Assembly: GCA_943846675.1 (NCBI GenBank)
Contig: OX044357.1
Span: 2,852,001-2,916,000 of the forward strand
Length of the DNA: 64,000 nt
Direction: 5' to 3'
Origin: UBA987 sp002292105
Lineage (GTDB): Bacteria > Bacteroidota > Bacteroidia > NS11-12g > UBA9320
Shown: positions 8,142 to 18,162 of the stretch, in pieces
Layout of the letters: every line of letters starts with the position of its first letter
How positions within the stretch are numbered: position 1 is the first letter of the stretch
Translations under genes and position numbers: made by a program
Notes under the pieces: model-generated
Database searches by the model: none
What the model was told of the DNA's origin: nothing
Seen by the model: only the letters and a program-made list of their open reading frames with translations

Positions 8142-10922
8142 CTAGCCACCCCAGTAACGTCTTCTGGAGGTCTGCTTCTTCTTCCCTTTACGTATGCTAT
8201 ATTTTACGCTAAACATAAAAAACTGAGTGATTGCATTCTGTCTTGTTTCGGAAAATGAGTTTCCAAAAAAGTTTCTATCAATGTTTTGGTTTTGGTTCAA
8301 TATGTCGTAGCTAATAAGTCCTAAGGTCCATTTTTGCATCGAATCCAAAGTCCAATTCACTTCAGCGTTTAGTAACGATATCAGTTGCTTTTGTCCGACT
8401 TGTTGGCCTTCAAAATAAAATACATCAAACTCACTAGACACTTGAATTCTATCCGTAATGTCGTAAACAAAATCAGTGACAATATTGTGAGACCAGTAAC
8501 TTGGATTTACCGAAACAAAACCTGCTGTTTGAACTGAATAGTTCGGTTCGTACTCCACGTTTATTTCTAAATCATCAAATTCAAATGACACATCAATCCC
8601 AGGTGACAAATTAAAACGACTGTTTTTATACAATTCACCGTTAAGCTCTGTATAAAATTGATTTCTGTTTGCGCCAGCACTTAATCCCACTTCCATGTTT
8701 AACTTCGGTACAACAAAGCTGTAATACATATTGACGCCATTCCACAAAGTACTTTTTCTATTTTGATAGGTAGTGAAACTCACGTTGTTTGTGTCTCTGA
8801 TCTGAGAAGTCATCACAGCGTTTGGCGTAAAACTATGGTTTGTATTTACTGAGAAGTACCTGTTTTTCGATCGATTTTGCTTGTTGTAGTTAGCACCCCA
8901 GTTATAATTTACATAAGGGTCTAGGTTAAAATCACCCTGAAGCGTGTAGATAGGGTTTTGAATGTTTGCGATTGGATTGATTTGATTAGATCCTGGGAAT
9001 TGTTCGTTGGTTCCGAACCAGGTTCCAAACCTATGTTTATTTCGTTTGGAGTGTCCGATATAAAACTCTACCGATGGCATCAAATAGTTTTCCAGAAACC
9101 GTTGATCGCCTGCTTCGGTTAATTCCCTATCCACATCAATATTGATTACACCAAGTCCAACACTTGTATACCAACCTTTTTTCTTTTTTCCATTTCTTGA
9201 AAAACCCACTTTTGCCTTAGATACACGATATCTTGTGTCAATCGTTGGGCTTTGGTTTTGGAAGGTGGAATCGTTAACCAAATCAAGTCTTCGCATGTTG
9301 AAGTCTCCAATGGTCATTTTATTACTTAACGAGAAGCTTAAATTATTAAAGCTATCAAGACCAAAATTCATCTTATAACGTCCAAAAAGAATCGTCCCTG
9401 AACCAGAGATTGCATCACTGAATTGAAATGGCAAATTTGGCGAGAACTGTGTTTCGTTTAAGGAGTATCCAGACACCCATTGTGAGGTATCTCCCGCATT
9501 ATTCATTTCTGTTCCAAACTCCAGATTAAAAGAGTTTCTAGAGTCTTTCAACTTGTGTCTCCAAATAACTCGGGATTTCAGGTTGTTGTTAAACTGTGCT
9601 CTATCCACTCGAGACATAGAGGTGTTAAGAAATCCTCCCTCGTTAAACGATGTTCTGTTTTCTGAAAGGCTTATCGTTTTATTAGATCCTTTTGAAAAAT
9701 CTCCCTCTGCCCCAATTTCTATCCAGTTCAATGTATCTGGTTTCCACGTGTATTTAAAAATCCCTTTATGCTGGCCGTTCGTACTGTTCGCATCGTATGA
9801 AGAATTACTCAGTATCACAGCGTCTGGCAAATAGTTTTCCGCCTTTGTTGTCGAAACAAGGCTATTTGACCGGTTCATCAAAAAGTAACTCGCGTCAATT
9901 GAGGCCTTGTCACTAATCTTTAAATGCGCGTTGGTTCCTAAAACACCGTTTTCTTGCCTTCCCTTGTCTGTGCTGCCTAACCATTCATTTTGGTTATACC
10001 AAAAAGTACGTTGTCCTAAGTTAATCCCTCCAGCTCCGTTCAACATTTGGTAATATTCTCTCCAATCAAAACCGTTTTGATTTAGGTTATTTAAATTTCC
10101 AATCGCTGTAATTTGGTTTTCATCTTTAAAATAGTTGACTGTTCCCTTAGCCAGATAGGTATCTTCTGTACCTCCGCCAACTTCTAGTTTGCCAAAATAC
10201 CCTTTGTTGGCTTCCTTTTTGAGCACAAGGTTTATCACCTTTTCTCTGTTACCATCATCCACTCCAGAGAACTCGGCATCATCGGACTTCTTGTCCAATA
10301 TTTCTACTTTTTCTAGAGATTCTGCATCTATGTTTTGTGTCGCTTTAGTCGGGTCATTTCCAAAAAACTCTTTTCCATTAACCAAAACTTTGATGACCTG
10401 TTCTCCCTGGGCTGTAACCTTGCCGTCTTTTGCGACTTGAACTCCAGGTAGTTTTTTCAAAAGGTCTTCAACCGTAGCATTGTTCTTCGTTTTAAATGCA
10501 TTCGGATTATATACCAAAGTGTCTCCGCGAATTACCATTGGTATTGCCTTGGCCTCAATTAACGCAGTAGAAAGCATTTCGCTTGAGGCTTCTAGGTATA
10601 TGGCATCTAAAGCAATATCGACATTATCAACCGTAACCGCTTTGGTAACTAGACTGAATCCCGCATGGAAAACCTGCAACATATATTGGCCTGACTGAAT
10701 ATTTTTGAAAACATATTTCCCGTCGTCATCTGTAAAACCAAATCCCGCCGAACTGCTATCTGAAGATTTCAAGAGAACAACACTCGCATAATCAACCGCG
10801 GATTTGTTTTTTAAATCTAAAATTTTACCGGTTACTTGAACATTTTGACTGCTTGCTGTGTTTGCTGATAGAAGAATTAGCAAAACAAACAGACAAAGGT
10901 TAATTAGGTTCTGAGGTCTCAT
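8142..10922 (-). CDS. Outer membrane beta-barrel protein with carboxypeptidase-like and plug domains
   Basis: A 926-residue protein of the TonB-receptor-like OMP_b-brl_3 type. It has a signal peptide, a carboxypeptidase-regulatory-like beta-sandwich at about residues 29-112 (VTGKILDLKNKSAVDYASVVL), a plug region at about 125-240 (VEDLLKKLPGVQV, VLVNGKEFFG, DDGNREKVINLVLK) and a long barrel. It ends in a basic tail (GKKKQTSRRRYWGG) seen in this family. No SusD-like partner or TonB box is evident, so a specific substrate cannot be named. The exact -7 box at 10927-10934 is only 4 nt from the ATG, which predicts a leaderless mRNA. The 3' end nearly touches the convergent Wzi-like gene. Confidence 0.85.
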   Translation of the reverse strand: MRPQNLINLCLFVLLILLSANTASSQNVQVTGKILDLKNKSAVDYASVVLLKSSDSSSAGFGFTDDDGKYVFKNIQSGQYMLQVFHAGFSLVTKAVTVDNVDIALDAIYLEASSEMLSTALIEAKAIPMVIRGDTLVYNPNAFKTKNNATVEDLLKKLPGVQVAKDGKVTAQGEQVIKVLVNGKEFFGNDPTKATQNIDAESLEKVEILDKKSDDAEFSGVDDGNREKVINLVLKKEANKGYFGKLEVGGGTEDTYLAKGTVNYFKDENQITAIGNLNNLNQNGFDWREYYQMLNGAGGINLGQRTFWYNQNEWLGSTDKGRQENGVLGTNAHLKISDKASIDASYFLMNRSNSLVSTTKAENYLPDAVILSNSSYDANSTNGQHKGIFKYTWKPDTLNWIEIGAEGDFSKGSNKTISLSENRTSFNEGGFLNTSMSRVDRAQFNNNLKSRVIWRHKLKDSRNSFNLEFGTEMNNAGDTSQWVSGYSLNETQFSPNLPFQFSDAISGSGTILFGRYKMNFGLDSFNNLSFSLSNKMTIGDFNMRRLDLVNDSTFQNQSPTIDTRYRVSKAKVGFSRNGKKKKGWYTSVGLGVINIDVDRELTEAGDQRFLENYLMPSVEFYIGHSKRNKHRFGTWFGTNEQFPGSNQINPIANIQNPIYTLQGDFNLDPYVNYNWGANYNKQNRSKNRYFSVNTNHSFTPNAVMTSQIRDTNNVSFTTYQNRKSTLWNGVNMYYSFVVPKLNMEVGLSAGANRNQFYTELNGELYKNSRFNLSPGIDVSFEFDDLEINVEYEPNYSVQTAGFVSVNPSYWSHNIVTDFVYDITDRIQVSSEFDVFYFEGQQVGQKQLISLLNAEVNWTLDSMQKWTLGLISYDILNQNQNIDRNFFGNSFSETRQNAITQFFMFSVKYSIRKGKKKQTSRRRYWGG

Positions 10923-10926
10923 TTGA

Positions 10927-10934
10927 CAAATGTA
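10927..10934 (-). promoter_or_regulatory. -7 promoter box of the 926-residue barrel gene (TACATTTG)
   Basis: Exact TAnnTTTG on the minus strand with only 4 nt before the ATG. No in-frame downstream ATG would keep the signal peptide, so the transcript should start at or next to the start codon. Confidence 0.55.
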
Positions 10935-11012
10935 TTCTAGTAAAGGAAACCAACGTTTGAAGAGCCATTATTGTTCGACAAATGTCATAAAAATTACTAC
11001 AGGCTTTTTACC

Positions 11013-11020
11013 TACCTTTG
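11013..11020 (+). promoter_or_regulatory. -7 promoter box of the desaturase gene (TACCTTTG)
   Basis: Exact TAnnTTTG 47 nt upstream of ATG 11068, so this gene has a longer leader (about 40 nt) than most in the window. Confidence 0.5.
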
Positions 11021-11067
11021 CGCCAGGTTAAAACAGGGCTTGACTTTGTTTATTAATCAAACAGTTT

Positions 11068-12156
11068 ATGAGTTTAAAAACAGTACAATTTCCAAGACCA
11101 TCGGCAGGCGACTTTTACAACACAGCCCGCAAAAGAGTACACGACTATTTTAAAGAAAAAGGTATTTCTAAGCATGCGAATGCTAGTATGGTTTTTAAAA
11201 CAATAGCCATGCTATTAATTTACTTCGTTCCCTATTTCTTAATGGTAACAGGAGTGTTTACCAACATATGGCTAATATATGTTTGTTGGGCACTTATGGG
11301 CTTTGGAATGGCAGGCATCGGTTTGTCAATTATGCACGATGCAAATCATGGGGCTTATTCTAAGAACAGACAAATCAACACCATCATTGGCCAAGTTATA
11401 TGGTTTGTTGGGGGTTCTAGTGTGAACTGGAAAATACAACATAACGTATTACACCATTCTTTCACAAATGTGGATCACATGGATGAAGATTTGGAAACCA
11501 TTCCAATCCTTCGATTTTCGCCACACAAAAAGCACATGAAAATTCAGAAATACCAGTTTATCTATGCTTGGTTTTTCTACGGTCTAATGACTATCATGTG
11601 GGCTACCGTTAAAGACTTTAACCAGTTAAACCGGTACAAAAAGAAAGACCTTATCAAAACGCAAAAGAAAAGCTACGCCAGATTGTTATCCGAATTGATT
11701 ATCGTGAAATCAATCTATTATGTGTTGTTTTTAGTTATTCCGTTGATTTTCGTTCCACTTGCTTGGTGGCAAATCGTTCTTGGATTTTTAGCCATGCACT
11801 GGATTGCTGGCTTTATCCTTGCGGCAATTTTCCAACCAGCACACGTAACGCCTGATGCGTCATTCCCATTACCAGACGACCAAGGCAACATGGAAAACAA
11901 ATGGGCTATTCACCAATTAATGACCACGATGAACTTTGCTCCAAAGAGCAGACTTTTTTCTTGGTATGTTGGTGGGCTTAACTATCAAGTTGAACACCAT
12001 CTATTTCCTAATATTTGTCATATACACTACAAGCGTATATCAGAAATTGTAAAGAAGACAGCAGAAGAATTCAACCTTCCGTATTACTCTCAACCCACAT
12101 TTTTAGGGGCATTAAAAGCACACAATTCGCTGTTAAAGCAATTGGGTAAAGCTTAA
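11068..12156 (+). CDS. Membrane fatty acid desaturase (acyl-CoA/acyl-lipid type)
   Basis: Integral membrane di-iron enzyme that introduces a double bond into fatty acyl chains, adjusting membrane fluidity. All three histidine boxes are intact: HDANH (residues 90-94), HNVLHH (125-130) and QVEHH near residue 310. The QxxHH form of the last box places it with the front-end/acyl-CoA desaturase branch. Four hydrophobic segments fall at about residues 46-66, 68-90, 175-195 and 215-265. The 362-residue length is normal. It is monocistronic, with its own -7 box and a strong hairpin terminator. Regiospecificity cannot be read from the sequence. Confidence 0.92.
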   Translation: MSLKTVQFPRPSAGDFYNTARKRVHDYFKEKGISKHANASMVFKTIAMLLIYFVPYFLMVTGVFTNIWLIYVCWALMGFGMAGIGLSIMHDANHGAYSKNRQINTIIGQVIWFVGGSSVNWKIQHNVLHHSFTNVDHMDEDLETIPILRFSPHKKHMKIQKYQFIYAWFFYGLMTIMWATVKDFNQLNRYKKKDLIKTQKKSYARLLSELIIVKSIYYVLFLVIPLIFVPLAWWQIVLGFLAMHWIAGFILAAIFQPAHVTPDASFPLPDDQGNMENKWAIHQLMTTMNFAPKSRLFSWYVGGLNYQVEHHLFPNICHIHYKRISEIVKKTAEEFNLPYYSQPTFLGALKAHNSLLKQLGKA

Positions 12157-12176
12157 TATCTATAAAATATTTTTAC

Positions 12177-12207
12177 AAGCACATCAATTGTATTGATGTG
12201 CTTTTTT
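12177..12207 (+). terminator. Rho-independent terminator after desaturase gene
   Basis: Perfect 12-bp stem AAGCACATCAAT/ATTGATGTGCTT (12177-12188 and 12192-12203) with a 3-nt loop and a six-T run (12202-12207), 20 nt after the desaturase stop. Confidence 0.9.
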
Positions 12208-12262
12208 GTGCAATATGGTTTTGTCTTTTGTACCTTGGATTTTAGTTAATACAAGCAGACAA

Positions 12263-13864
12263 ATGAAAAAAATAACTCTTCTCTTCGGACTCATTATTAC
12301 CCTATTTTTTCAATCAAACGCGCAACACCGTTTTAATTATTCCATTTCGTTAAACCCGATTACCGTTGACCAGTTACCTGGCTTGCACTCTTTCGCTTTT
12401 GGACAGCACGAGAACAAGTGGGTACTTATCGGTGGTCGCACGGACGGGTTGCATGCCAGGCAGCCATTCGCTTCATTTCCTAAAAGCGATAACAATACAC
12501 GTATTTATGTTGTAGACATTTCCGCTAAAAAGATGTGGTCAGCTTCTATAACCACATTGTCAAACGCGTTGAGCGAACAATTGCAATCAACAAATATGAA
12601 TTTCCATCAAATCGAGGATACATTATATGTTATCGGTGGTTATGGTTATTCCGATACAAAGCAAGACCACATCACCTATCCATATCTAACCACAATAACC
12701 GTTTCTAGTTTAATTGACGACGTCATCAATGGAAACGCAATTGCTGATAACTTCCAGCAACTGGAAGATTCGGTTTTTGCAGTTTGTGGCGGACAGCTTA
12801 ATCACCTCAACAACGACTTGTATTTAGTTGGAGGACAAACCTTTACTGGACGTTATAACCCCATGGGTCACAATACGTACGTTCAAAGTTATACCAATGA
12901 AATTCGCACATTTCGGGTTCAAAACAAGAATAATTCGCCCAGTTACTCAAACTACAAAGCGACCAATGACCCCGTTCATTTAAGGAGAAGAGATTATAAC
13001 TTGTTACCTCAGATCTATCCAGACGGGTCAAAAGGATTTATGATTTCTTCAGGTGTTTTTCAATCCACTGTAGATCTTCCATTCTTATATCCTGTTGACA
13101 TTGATGCCAATGGGTATTCGCCAAATACAGGATTTAACCAGTATTTAAGCAACTACCACAGTGCCAGGGTCTCATTGTTTGATAGCTCAGAAAACGCCAT
13201 GCACATGTTGTTTTTTGGCGGCATGAGCCAATACTATTACAACGACACAACCTTGATTAAAGACGACGACGTTCCTTTTGTAAACACCATTAGTCGGTTG
13301 AGTAGAAATTCATCAGGAGTGCTCAAGGAATTTCAAATGCCTGAACAAATGCCGGGCCTTGTTGGTTCAAGCGCTGAATTCATTGCAAACGAGACACTTT
13401 CTCATACCGATACGGAAATCATTCTTCTTCAACCAAACGACCCTGACAGCTTATTGATTGGTCACATTGTTGGGGGTATTCATAGCCCTTCCAAAAACCC
13501 CTTTAGTGCAAACAACACGGGCACAACAAAGGCCTCGGAAACGATTTATGAAGTTGTTCTTGTTAAAGCTGATGTTAATTCGGCACAACCCATAGACGGA
13601 CAGAATCCGTTTAAAGTTACATTCTTACCAAACCCGATTGTTAACCACATCGGCATACAGTTTAACACAAATGCTTCTCATCAAGTCCATTATTTTATCG
13701 CAAATAGTGTTGGACAAATCTTACAAACTGGGTCATTTCGAAAAGAATCAGGGACTATGAAAAACACCATTGAACTCGACAAAAACATATCCGCCCAGCA
13801 GCTCATCATTACACTTGTGATTGACGGTAAGTTCTTTATTTCAGAAACCTTAGTGAAGCACTAA
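12263..13864 (+). CDS. Secreted kelch-like beta-propeller protein with T9SS sorting domain
   Basis: From ATG 12263 this is a 533-residue protein with signal peptide MKKITLLFGLIITLFFQSNA. Repeated motifs of kelch type follow (VLIGGRTDG, LYVIGGYGYSD, LYLVGGQTF, MLFFGGMSQY), suggesting a beta-propeller. The C-terminal part from about residue 450 (VTFLPNPIVNHIGIQF) has the PNP start of a T9SS type A sorting domain, so it is probably exported through SprA and attached to or released from the surface. The frame is open further upstream, but a near-consensus promoter (TACCTTGG at 12231-12238, TTG 21 nt before it) supports the later start. Function is unknown. Confidence 0.8.
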   Translation: MKKITLLFGLIITLFFQSNAQHRFNYSISLNPITVDQLPGLHSFAFGQHENKWVLIGGRTDGLHARQPFASFPKSDNNTRIYVVDISAKKMWSASITTLSNALSEQLQSTNMNFHQIEDTLYVIGGYGYSDTKQDHITYPYLTTITVSSLIDDVINGNAIADNFQQLEDSVFAVCGGQLNHLNNDLYLVGGQTFTGRYNPMGHNTYVQSYTNEIRTFRVQNKNNSPSYSNYKATNDPVHLRRRDYNLLPQIYPDGSKGFMISSGVFQSTVDLPFLYPVDIDANGYSPNTGFNQYLSNYHSARVSLFDSSENAMHMLFFGGMSQYYYNDTTLIKDDDVPFVNTISRLSRNSSGVLKEFQMPEQMPGLVGSSAEFIANETLSHTDTEIILLQPNDPDSLLIGHIVGGIHSPSKNPFSANNTGTTKASETIYEVVLVKADVNSAQPIDGQNPFKVTFLPNPIVNHIGIQFNTNASHQVHYFIANSVGQILQTGSFRKESGTMKNTIELDKNISAQQLIITLVIDGKFFISETLVKH

Positions 13865-15033
13865 TAGCTCCATTTAAAACGGACAAAAACTGCATTTGAT
13901 AAGGCAGAAACCTTATCGTCGACAACACCTAAGAAACTTTGCCCGACCAATGAGAGGTCGAGGTTTTGTTTTAAGCTAATAGATATTGTTGGCATAGCAA
14001 ATACCCCTCCAAGATCAACGGCTATAATTGAAGCTAAACTGGCATTAACCAAGGGATTTATAGCTCCAGACCCTTGTATAAACAGGCTATACTTATTGGG
14101 CATTAAATTTTTTAAATCCAATTGCCCCCCTGCAGATCCAGAAAGTGTCAGTAGCTTGTTTAAGTCATTTGTACCATTGCTGTTATGCAATCCACTGACC
14201 AGAACATACATCCCGTTACTAAATGACATATCCCAAGATATAGAAGTTAGTACTACTTGACTAAGGCTGTCTTCAAGTGGTTGAAAGAACGTTGATTCTC
14301 CTTTAAACCCCGCATTTTTAATATTACCAGCCCAACCGAAACCTAACGCAACATCTTGATTGTATTTACCTGCTAATACTTGGAAGTCGTAATTCTTCTT
14401 ATTGAAACGATACATTCCAGCAAATACTGCGTCATCAAAGTCTTCCGTAATCTTATAGGCAAACTGAACACTGCTGTTGTTTTTCAAATAACGTTGCACT
14501 TTGACAGCATCAGAACCGGGTCGTTCTTCGTAATCAAAATCAGCATAATTCAGCACGTTGAATAAATCATTCGGGTTCCAAACGATGTTTTGTCCCCAAT
14601 TAATACGTTGACGGCCAAGTCGTATATCCCACTTGTTAGTTGAATAATTCAGACACAATCGGTCAATAGCGGTGTGTGCTACAAAATTTCCGGTGTTAAT
14701 CCAACTCCAACTCATGTCGATGAGCCCTGGGTCTTGCTCAAGCAAATCGCCGTAACCAGGCGCATACTTCATAAATTCACCGTAGAATGCCCGATTTCGC
14801 AGCTCTAAACCAAGCTGCCATGAGGTATCCAACTGCAACCGTGTATTTAATCTATGGTGTAATAAATTCTGCTGAAGGGTTTGCGTGGTATTATTGGAAT
14901 CGTTTGCGAACGAAACAATTCGCATGTCTTTGAAATACCCCCTGTAAGAAAAGCGCTCTTTGAGGGATTGCGCTTGACCAAGAGATACCTGACCAAGGCA
15001 CAGCAAAAAAAATATGGCCTTTATTGGGCTCAA
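13861..15033 (-). CDS. Outer membrane beta-barrel protein of the Lol-like operon
   Basis: A 390-residue protein with signal peptide (MSPIKAIFFLLCLGQVSLGQA) and the amphipathic strand pattern of an outer-membrane barrel. It contains LNYSTNKWDIRLGRQRINWG (residues near 125) and GQNIVWNPNDLFNVL, a pattern shared with alginate-export/DUF1302-like barrels. It is the last gene of a five-gene operon, 3 nt after the ATPase gene, and so is likely the outer-membrane end of the same machine. It overlaps the convergent kelch gene by 4 nt. Whether it forms a channel or an insertion factor is not visible from the sequence. Confidence 0.78.
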   Translation of the reverse strand: MSPIKAIFFLLCLGQVSLGQAQSLKERFSYRGYFKDMRIVSFANDSNNTTQTLQQNLLHHRLNTRLQLDTSWQLGLELRNRAFYGEFMKYAPGYGDLLEQDPGLIDMSWSWINTGNFVAHTAIDRLCLNYSTNKWDIRLGRQRINWGQNIVWNPNDLFNVLNYADFDYEERPGSDAVKVQRYLKNNSSVQFAYKITEDFDDAVFAGMYRFNKKNYDFQVLAGKYNQDVALGFGWAGNIKNAGFKGESTFFQPLEDSLSQVVLTSISWDMSFSNGMYVLVSGLHNSNGTNDLNKLLTLSGSAGGQLDLKNLMPNKYSLFIQGSGAINPLVNASLASIIAVDLGGVFAMPTISISLKQNLDLSLVGQSFLGVVDDKVSALSNAVFVRFKWSY

Positions 15034-15036
15034 AGC

Positions 15037-15720
15037 TTACCGTTTTTCATCCTTTACAATCTTCCCATCTTCTAAAGTAATGACCCGTCTTGCCCGGTCA
15101 ATAACTCTTTGGTCGTGGGTAGAAAAAATGAACGTTACGTTTTCCTCTTGATTTAGTTTGAGCATGAGGTCTAACAGGTTCTCTGCGGATTTTGAATCCA
15201 AATTTGCCGTTGGCTCATCAGCCAAAACAAATTTTGGTCGAGAAGCAAGTGCTCTTGCAACCGCAACTCTTTGTTGCTGACCTCCAGACATTTCACTTGG
15301 CCTTTTATCGGCTTGCTCAACAATTCCGACTTCATCCAATAATTTCATTACCCGCTCGGTGCGTTGTTTCTCTGGAGTGCCTTGAAGCAACATAATAAAC
15401 TCAGTGTTTTCTTTTGCCGTAAGTACTGGAATTAGGTTGTATGACTGAAAAACAAAGCCAATATGCTCAAGTCTGAACTTAATCAGGTTGCTTTCATTCA
15501 TACTGCTCAATTCAACCCCATCTACCTTCACACTGCCTGACGTTGGTCGATCTAAGCCTCCTACAATATTCAACAAGGTCGTTTTGCCTGATCCTGAAGG
15601 GCCGACTACCGCAGTAAACTCTCCCTCTTCGATGTTTACCGTTACATGATTAACCGCATGTACCGGAATTGGGCCTTCGTCATAGACCTTAGTAAGGTTG
15701 TTTGTCTGAATTACACTCAT
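15037..15720 (-). CDS. ABC transporter ATP-binding protein, LolD/MacB type
   Basis: A 227-residue cytoplasmic ATPase energising the two permeases encoded upstream. Walker A is GPSGSGKTT (residues 40-48), the signature is MSGGQQQRVAVARAL, Walker B is FVLADEPTANLD and the H-loop is STHDQRV. Length and sequence place it with the LolD/FtsE/MacB mechanotransmission group, which moves substrates in the periplasm rather than across the inner membrane. The gene lies 2 nt after one permease gene and 3 nt before the barrel gene. Confidence 0.93.
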   Translation of the reverse strand: MSVIQTNNLTKVYDEGPIPVHAVNHVTVNIEEGEFTAVVGPSGSGKTTLLNIVGGLDRPTSGSVKVDGVELSSMNESNLIKFRLEHIGFVFQSYNLIPVLTAKENTEFIMLLQGTPEKQRTERVMKLLDEVGIVEQADKRPSEMSGGQQQRVAVARALASRPKFVLADEPTANLDSKSAENLLDLMLKLNQEENVTFIFSTHDQRVIDRARRVITLEDGKIVKDEKR

Positions 15721-15722
15721 CT

Positions 15723-16934
15723 CTATATTTTTCTTATTGCCTCTACGGGTTTCAAACTCAATGCTTTTAAGGCTGGATATACTGCAGCCAGAATTGCCAT
15801 AAACAATACCATTATGGTCACGTTTATATAACTTTCTGTATCTAAATACGGAAAAACAGTACTACCAAATCCTTGTGTTTCATATGCCGCTCCACTTAAG
15901 TCTATTCCATTTTTACCGAAGTATCCTACCGTCAGTCCTGATAAGAGCAATCCAATTGGAGCGCCAATCATGGTCATAAAAACGGTTTCATACATTATCA
16001 TTTTAAAGACACGATTTTTGGTCATTCCAATCGCCATTAACATCCCTATTTCCCTTACTCTTTCTAATACGGCCATCAACATGGTATTGACGATGCTAAA
16101 CAGTAATGCTACAAGAATAATCCCAACGATAATGAATAGGTAGGTGTCAAACGCTTCTATCATCATGCGCATACCTGGTGATAAATCTAACCATGGAAGC
16201 ACTTCTAAATCGGAATAATTTTCTTGAAAACTATCGGCAATGGCTTCGGACTGATTGTGGTCATTTAACCAAACGGCTATTTCATTAGACCCAGTTTCTA
16301 TACCATACCCCTGACGCATTTGATCCAGTTTGACAAATGCCGTCATCTTATCATACATGGGGTTACCTGAGTTATAAATACCAACCACCTTGAAGGCTAT
16401 ATCTGTCATTTGTCCTTCAACATCCAACATCTTAAAGATGATTTTTGAATTCATTTTGACGCCATATTCCTCTGCTGTTTTTTCGCTTAAAACAATCGGG
16501 CGTTTTTTGGTTGATTCGAAATAACTTCCTTCAATGACTTTGGTATAGATATCCGAAACTTTTTTCTCATCGTCTGGATTAACGCCGACGAGTTTTATCA
16601 TTCCATTTTTACGACTCGACGCCAAACCACCCATTGAAATCATGCGTTCGGAAACAGCTTCTACAGCAGCTTCTGACCTGAATGCATTGGCCACTTCTGC
16701 ACCATTCTTCATGTACAAACTGCCGTCGTATTCATCCCTAAATTTGGGCACATGTACTTGAATGTGTGACATCTCTGTTTGTATCACATCTTCCACCTTC
16801 GACTTCATCATACCCTGAACAAAGGCAGAACCAAACACTCCGGCCCAAAGTCCAAGACTTATGGCAGTTATCACAACAAAGCTTCTCACTTTGTTACGCC
16901 AAATATTCTTCCATGCAATTTTTACTAATAACAT
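15723..16934 (-). CDS. ABC transporter permease, FtsX/LolC-E type (second)
   Basis: A 403-residue inner-membrane protein with one N-terminal membrane helix (about residues 20-42), a periplasmic MacB-PCD-like domain (about 45-255) and three C-terminal helices with the FtsX core (VLERVREIGMLMAIGMTKNRV). It ends in ALSLKPVEAIRKI, the coupling end typical of the family. It pairs with the permease at 16945-18159, and the two differ enough to form a LolC/LolE-like heterodimer. The 10-nt gap to the previous gene indicates cotranscription. Confidence 0.9.
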   Translation of the reverse strand: MLLVKIAWKNIWRNKVRSFVVITAISLGLWAGVFGSAFVQGMMKSKVEDVIQTEMSHIQVHVPKFRDEYDGSLYMKNGAEVANAFRSEAAVEAVSERMISMGGLASSRKNGMIKLVGVNPDDEKKVSDIYTKVIEGSYFESTKKRPIVLSEKTAEEYGVKMNSKIIFKMLDVEGQMTDIAFKVVGIYNSGNPMYDKMTAFVKLDQMRQGYGIETGSNEIAVWLNDHNQSEAIADSFQENYSDLEVLPWLDLSPGMRMMIEAFDTYLFIIVGIILVALLFSIVNTMLMAVLERVREIGMLMAIGMTKNRVFKMIMYETVFMTMIGAPIGLLLSGLTVGYFGKNGIDLSGAAYETQGFGSTVFPYLDTESYINVTIMVLFMAILAAVYPALKALSLKPVEAIRKI

Positions 16935-16944
16935 GCTTTATCTG

Positions 16945-18159
16945 TTAGCTACGCATTTCATTAACAGCGTTTATTTTTAATAATTTAAGGAAAGGATAAA
17001 TGGCAATAACCGAGGCGATAAGTCCAACAATTATGGCTTGCTCAATGAATATCCCTGGAGCCAAAGACGTCTTAATTACGGCCTCAATACCATATTCTTC
17101 AGCCATTTTTGCCACCTCTTCTCCATATCGTACCGGTTTCACAAAAAATGTATAACACACGGGAAATGCACATATCAATCCTAATATCGACCCCAAAATG
17201 GATAGAATCAAGATTTCACCCCAAACCATTAATGCGAGTTTAACACGTTTCATCCCAACGGCAACCAATACGCCAAATTCATGTTTTCTTTCGGCTAGCA
17301 TCATCAACATGGTACCAAATATGCCAAATGAAATGACGAGATATAGAATAAACATAAACACATACCCCTCCACTTTATCCGTCTCAATCATGTTGACCAA
17401 ATCAGGATTTAACTCCTTCCAATTCATGGCTTCGTAGTCGTCTCCCAATTTCTTTTGCAAGTTTTTGGCTGCTGCTACTCCTTTATCGCCGGAGCCTGTT
17501 TTTAATATTATACTGGTAACCAATCCATCAGTAGCAAAAAAATTACTTGCTGCCTTCATAGGTAAAAAAACAAGTTGCTTGCTTAACTCTGGTGATCCAA
17601 ACTTTACGATTCCTTTTATAGGGTATTTACCAACCGCACTGCGGCCTTGATAACCTCCGCCAATCAAAACCAATGTATCATTCACACCGATTTTAAGATA
17701 TTTTGCCAGACCATTGCCAATCAGAATCGCTTCATCATCAGGTAAGAGGTATTCGCCTTCAACTACACGCTCGTCAAGCTTGGTATACGTTTTTTCCTTT
17801 TCGACGTCAACGCCAATTACTGCGCTACCCTTTGTTATGTTGTACATGGCCGCCAATGCAAAGCCTTCAACACGTGGAAGATATCCATCGATGTTGTTTT
17901 CTACATCCAACGTTTTAACCATTGCTTCGTCAACTTCGAACGCATAATCCAGTGTTTTTTCAGTCCAGAAATCCTTTAAATGAATTTGTGCGTACCCACT
18001 AAAATCGCCTGCAGTGGATTTGATCATGTTTTCGTACATCCCTTCCTTAATACTCATGGTTAAGGTTGACAGCACAACGGCAAAGATGATCATGCCAAGC
18101 GTAATGGCCGTACGCCGCTTACTTCTCCAGATATTTCTCCAAGCGAGTTTTAGTATCAT
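16945..18159 (-). CDS. ABC transporter permease, FtsX/LolC-E type (first)
   Basis: A 404-residue inner-membrane protein opening with LAWRNIWRSKRRTAITLGM, the usual start of LolC/LolE/MacB-like permeases. It has one N-terminal helix, a periplasmic domain of about 220 residues, and three C-terminal helices around LAERKHEFGVLVAVGMKRVK. It follows the LolA-like gene by 3 nt. In canonical Lol systems the permease periplasmic domain hands lipoprotein to LolA; here the LolA-like partner is encoded in the same operon, which supports a similar handover. The actual substrate is not known. Confidence 0.9.
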   Translation of the reverse strand: MILKLAWRNIWRSKRRTAITLGMIIFAVVLSTLTMSIKEGMYENMIKSTAGDFSGYAQIHLKDFWTEKTLDYAFEVDEAMVKTLDVENNIDGYLPRVEGFALAAMYNITKGSAVIGVDVEKEKTYTKLDERVVEGEYLLPDDEAILIGNGLAKYLKIGVNDTLVLIGGGYQGRSAVGKYPIKGIVKFGSPELSKQLVFLPMKAASNFFATDGLVTSIILKTGSGDKGVAAAKNLQKKLGDDYEAMNWKELNPDLVNMIETDKVEGYVFMFILYLVISFGIFGTMLMMLAERKHEFGVLVAVGMKRVKLALMVWGEILILSILGSILGLICAFPVCYTFFVKPVRYGEEVAKMAEEYGIEAVIKTSLAPGIFIEQAIIVGLIASVIAIYPFLKLLKINAVNEMRS

Positions 18160-18162
18160 TGA

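Noticed and set aside
15037..18159. ABC genes as a MacAB drug exporter
   Set aside because: There is no MacA-like adaptor, the ATPase is a separate protein, there are two permeases, and a LolA-like protein and barrel are present instead.
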